Assembly (NCBI RefSeq): GCF_902635505.1
Contig: NC_045426.1
Coordinates: 565,093,818-565,157,817, forward strand
Direction: 5' to 3'
DNA: 64,000 nucleotides
DNA from: Sarcophilus harrisii
Lineage: Eukaryota > Chordata > Mammalia > Dasyuromorphia > Dasyuridae
Made by a program: the position numbers and the translations under genes
Notes under the pieces: model-generated
What the model saw: the letters and a program-made list of their open reading frames with translations, nothing else
Told to the model about the DNA's origin: nothing
Databases searched by the model: none
Shown here: one piece after another, positions 60,251 through 64,000 of the stretch
How positions within the stretch are numbered: position 1 is the first letter of the stretch
Layout of the letters: every line of letters begins with the position of its first letter

Positions 60251-61200
60251 CAGTTAAATATGTGCAATTCTTCTATACATATTCCCACATTTATCAATGC
60301 TGCCCAAAAAATCAGGTCACAACAGAAAAATAAAATGAGAATGAAAACAAAATGCAAACAAAGAACAAAAAAAAAGTGAAAATACTATGTTGTGATTCAC
60401 ACTCAATTCCTACAGTCTTCTCTCTGGGTGAAATGGCTTTCTTCACCATAAGACCATTGGAGCTGGGCTAAATCATCTCATTGTGAAAAGAGCTACATCC
60501 ATCAGAATTGATGATCACATAATCATTGTTGCTGTGTACAAATGTTCTCTTGATTCCACAAATTTCACTTAACATCAGTTCATGTAAGTCTCCCCAGGCC
60601 TTTCTAAAATCATCCTGCTGATTGTTTCTTATAGAACAATAATATTCCATAACATTAACATACCATAAATTATTCATTCAGCCATTCTCCAACTGATGGG
60701 CATCCACCCAGCCTCCAATTCCCTGCCACTACAAAAAAATTTTTTTTTGCATATGTGGGTCCCTTTCCCTTTTTTATGATCTCTTTGGGATAAGGGCCCA
60801 ATAGTGACACTGCTGGATCAAAGGAAATGGGCATTTTGATTGTCCTTTGAGCATAGTTTCATATTGCTCTCCAGAATGGTTGGATCAATCCACAACTCCA
60901 CCAACAATGTATTAGTATCCCAATTTTCCCACATCCCCTCTAACATTTGTCATTATCTTTTCCTGTCATCTTAGTCAATCTGAGAAGTGTGAGGAGGTAC
61001 CTCAGAGTTATCTTAATTTGCATTTCACTGATAGTGATTTAGAACATTTTTTCATATGATTAGAAATGGTTTTAATTTCTTCATCTGAAAATTATCTGTT
61101 TATATCATTTGACCATTTATCAACTGGAGAATGATTTGTATTTTTACAAATTTTAGTCAATTATCTATATATTTTAGAAATGAGGCCTTTATCAGAACCC
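60112..61200 (-). mobile_element. L1 ORF2 C-terminal part plus 3' UTR, antisense
   Basis: 'taatttttaaagctttctattttcaaaacatattc' (3' end) through 'catcctgctgattgtttcttatagaacaataatattcc' and 'tcagccattctccaactgatgggcatcc' to 'tttagaaatgaggcctttatcagaacccttgg'. Confidence 0.92.
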
Positions 61201-61206
61201 TTGGAT

Positions 61207-61350
61207 CAACATTCACTCTTATAAGATTTTGGGTTCCAAAATATTTTTTCTCCCTCTCTTTCTTCCTTCTTCCCTCTCCAAGACAGCAAGCAACCTGATG
61301 TAGGTTATAGATATACAATAATTTTAAACATAGTATGTATTTTTTAAAAC
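61207..61350 (-). mobile_element. L1 3' UTR fragment of an older subfamily, antisense
   Basis: 'aacattcactcttataagattttgggttccaaaatattttttc...agacagcaagcaacctgatgtaggttatagatatac'. Confidence 0.75.
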
Positions 61351-61544
61351 ATCTTGCTCTCTAAAATAAATGTCCCTCTAAAAGCTCTTCTCTAATAAAG
61401 TGTCTCCCATGTCAAATTAATACAAAATTCTACAACACAACTATGAAAAAAATTGTTCAAATGACTATTAGCATCAAACAACACATAAAACAGGCATATG
61501 ATCTCACTTAAAGTATTTGCTCTTATTCCTAGTTTCTCCCTTCT

Positions 61545-61770
61545 AAGTTTCCCAATAAATAGGACACTGAATTTAGAGTCAAGAAGACCTAAATTCAAAT
61601 TTGGTTTCAGATACTTACTAGCTATGTGACTGCACAAGTCTCTTAACTTCTGTCTTCTTCATTTTCCTCAAATATAAAATGAGGATAATAATATTCTCAG
61701 GGTTATTATAAAGATCAAATGAGATAATGTTTGTAAAAGACTTAGCACAGTAGAAAGCTTAATAAATGCT
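61545..61770 (+). repeat. MIR, near full length
   Basis: 'gaatttagagtcaagaagacctaaattcaaatttggtttcagatacttactagctatgtgactgc...aaatataaaatgaggataataatattctcagggttattataaagatcaaatgag' then 'agaaagcttaataaatgc'. Confidence 0.85.
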
Positions 61771-61975
61771 TCCTTCCTCCCTTTCTTTTTTTGTTTCCTT
61801 TCCCCTCTCTTTCTATCTTTCCATAAATCCTTCCTTTCTTCCTTCCTTCCATCCTTCTCTCCTTCCCCTCCTTCTTGCCTTTACTCCTTTCTTTCATCTT
61901 TTTCTCTTTCTTTTCCTCCTTTTTTCTCCTTTCCTTCTTTCCTTTTTCCTTCCCTCCTTTATCCCTGTTTATTTC
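61765..61975. repeat. Polypyrimidine (CTTT/CCTT) low-complexity tract
   Basis: About 210 bp of almost pure C/T on the + strand, grown out of the MIR tail. It explains the Lys/Glu/Arg-rich minus frame here. Confidence 0.95.
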
Positions 61976-61979
61976 TTTT

Positions 61980-62340
61980 GGTTTGTGTTTCTTTCTCTGA
62001 ATACACCAAATAGCAATCCTGAGAGATGAATGTTTACCCTGCTTTGAGTTCAAAAGCTCCTCATTTCCTAAGTCAATGCTAGCAGGAAGTTCTTCACCAT
62101 TTTTTGGAGAAGAAGGTCACTGACAAGATTACTTTAATTAAACTTGGAAAGATTAAAAAGTCATGCCTGGGTAGTAGGAAGAGCTAGACCTTGAGAATGT
62201 TTCAGACTGTACATTTTGAGATGTATATAAAATACAAAGTTGTCCATACCTCCTGGGAGTGTATAGTAGTTGTAAAATGTTATTGAATTATGTTTTAAGT
62301 ATTTGTTAATGTGAACTTCTGAGCCTTTTAAAAAAATATT
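61980..62340. other. Unassigned intergenic DNA
   Basis: No supported feature. Confidence 0.5.
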
Positions 62341-62344
62341 TCTT

Positions 62345-63178
62345 TTGTGGTGAAATAGCTATCTAATAATAAATATTGGAGGGGATGTGGGAAAACTGAG
62401 ACACTAATGCATTGTTGGTGGAGTTGTGAAAAGATCCAGCTGTTCTGGAGAGTAATTTGGAACTATGCCCAGAGGGTTATAAACTGTGTAGTATCTTTGG
62501 TCCAAGAGTGTTTCTACAGGATCTGTATCCCAAATATTACATAAAAGAGGGAAATGGACCTATATGTGCAAAAATATTTGTAGCTTTTATAGTGGCAAAA
62601 AACTGGAAATTGAGTTGGGGAATGGCTGAATAGGTTATGATATATAAATGTAATGGAATATTCCTGTTGTATAAGAAATGATAAGATTGATTTCACAAAA
62701 GTCTGGAAAGACTTACATGAATTGATACTAAATGAAGTGAGTAAAACCAAAAAAAAATTGTACACAGCAACAAGAAGATTATGTGATGATCAACTGTATT
62801 GGATTTGGCTCTTTTCAACAATGAGATGATTCAAGGCAATTCCAATAGACTTGTTATAAAAAGTGCTATTCACATCCAAAGAAAGAGCTATGGAGACTTG
62901 AAACGTGGATCAAAGCACAATATTTTCACCTTTTGTTTTTGTTGTTTGCTTTTTTTTCTTCTTTTGATCTGATTTTTTCTTGTGGAGCATGACAAATATG
63001 GAAATATGTTTAGAAGATTTGCACATGCTTACCCTATATTGGATTGCTTTCTATTTAGGGGAAGGGGAAGGGGGAGAGAGAGGGAGAAAAATTTGGAACA
63101 CAAGGTTTGCAAAGGCGAATGTTGAAAACTCTCTTTGTATGTGTTTGGAAAAATAAAACACTATTTAAAAAGACAGAA
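62345..63178 (+). mobile_element. L1 ORF2 C-terminus plus 3' UTR, sense
   Basis: 'gatgtgggaaaactgagacactaatgcattgttggtggagttgtg' through 'gatgatcaactgtattggatttggctcttttcaacaatgagatgattcaaggc' to 'aaaataaaacactatttaaaaag'. Confidence 0.93.
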
Positions 63179-63454
63179 AAAAATAAATTCTATTTTTGAT
63201 AATTACTTTATACATTGAGTTTCTCTTCTAGAATTGACTTCATTAATCTCTTTTAGGGACGTCCTAGATATGAGCTATATCTAAGTTTTGCTGTAGATTT
63301 TCCCTGTAATTATGAGGGCTTAGCTTAAAAATCCAGAGAGATGAGAAAAATGCCTAAAGTTCTTTTTTGGCATCAATATTGTAGCCAATATATGTGAGCC
63401 CAAAGCAAGAGACCCTGTCTACATGGGAAAGGACAATCCTCCCTAGGCCACTGA

Positions 63455-63625
63455 TTTCATATGAAATAAGGGAATTGAACTGAGCCCTGTGTTTAAATTC
63501 CAGCTCTGTTCGGTGATTTTTGTTTAAGTCATTTAGGCTCTCTAAGGCCTTAGTTTTTTCATCTGTAAATTGAAGGAGTTGGATTAAGGTTTTACTAAGG
63601 TCCTCTAGCTCTATTCATCCATAAT
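63455..63625 (+). repeat. MIR-like SINE
   Basis: 'gagccctgtgtttaaattccagctctgttcgg...tttaagtcatttaggctctctaaggccttagttttttcatctgtaaattgaaggagttgg'. Confidence 0.7.
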
Positions 63626-63744
63626 ACTTCATATCATTGTCTAGTAAATTATAGCCCAAAGATCAAGAACCTTCCTTGATCTCTACTTTATCTCCCCCCA
63701 CATCTTTGAGATGTCTTTCTCATAATTCATTCACATTTGTTCCA

Positions 63745-63845
63745 CTTTTAAAAATTATATTTAATTTTATTTTCAGTTCCGAGTTCTTTCCCTCTCATCT
63801 TCCCCCTCTCCCTCATCCATTGGAAAAAAAAGCAAGAAAAACAAA
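63745..63845 (-). mobile_element. L1 3' UTR scrap, antisense
   Basis: 'cacttttaaaaattatatttaattttattttcagttccgagttctttccctctcatc' is a reverse older L1 3' end. Confidence 0.55.
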
Positions 63846-63847
63846 CT

Positions 63848-64000
63848 CCATCTCTGATAAAGGCCTCATTTCTAAAATAGAATTGACTCAAATTTATAAG
63901 AATTCAACTCATTCTCCAATTGATAAATGGTCAAAGGATATGAACAGACAATTTTCAGATGAAGAAATTGAAACTGTTACTAGTCATATGAAAAGGTACT
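63848..64000 (+). mobile_element. L1 ORF2 fragment running off the window end
   Basis: 'ccatctctgataaaggcctcatttctaaaatag...ctccaattgataaatggtcaaaggatatgaacagacaattttcagatgaagaaattg' is L1 ORF2 in sense. Confidence 0.85.

Noticed and set aside
61742-62053. 103-residue Lys/Glu/Arg-rich open frame on the minus strand
   Set aside because: It is the translation of a CTTT/CCTT low-complexity tract that extends from a MIR tail.
34760-64000. Exons of SLC7A13, the expected downstream neighbour in human
   Set aside because: I looked for transporter-like transmembrane exons on the minus strand and found none; it probably lies beyond the window.

Overview
The window is nuclear DNA of a marsupial. Two things point there: an intron-containing vertebrate gene, and a dense, AT-rich repeat landscape of marsupial-type L1 3' ends, L2/CR1 and MIR fossils, and tRNA-derived SINEs with 'gaagtcaggaggacc...gagttcaaat' heads, some with BovB/RTE-like tails. 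I cannot name the species.

The one recognisable host gene is ATP6V0D2, the d2 subunit of the V-ATPase V0 sector. It lies on the + strand from 1770 to 34628. All eight coding exons can be placed with GT/AG borders and compatible phases, and they give an uninterrupted 351-residue protein ending in ...NNYVPIL. Introns 1 (15.1 kb) and 2 (7.2 kb) hold most of the gene's length and most of its repeats. Intron 1 also carries a solo LTR (6177-6696), a second LTR (12757-13300), a doubtful LTR-like inverted repeat (10.9-11.8 kb) and a retroviral pol/env fossil (14285-14815).

Downstream of 34.75 kb I find no further gene. In human the next gene is SLC7A13, and I see no exon of it here. The intergenic part is a mosaic of 5'-truncated L1 copies in both orientations, L2 fragments, SINEs, two LTRs of the family also seen in intron 1 (42580-42950 and 46346-46782), microsatellites and stretches of apparently single-copy DNA. 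Many insertions are nested and keep target-site duplications, so their order can be read: L1 into L1 (33.2 and 54.9 kb), L1, SINE and LTR into L2 (41.1-43.0 kb), SINE into MIR (26.5 kb), solo LTR into a MIR-like element (6.2 kb).

I see no operon, CRISPR array, new defence system or other clearly new gene system. The points most worth a second look are the retroviral fossil pairing a betaretrovirus-like integrase end with a gamma/type-D-like envelope end, the fold-back structures, and a near-identical 0.35-kb direct duplication at 58.6/59.9 kb.
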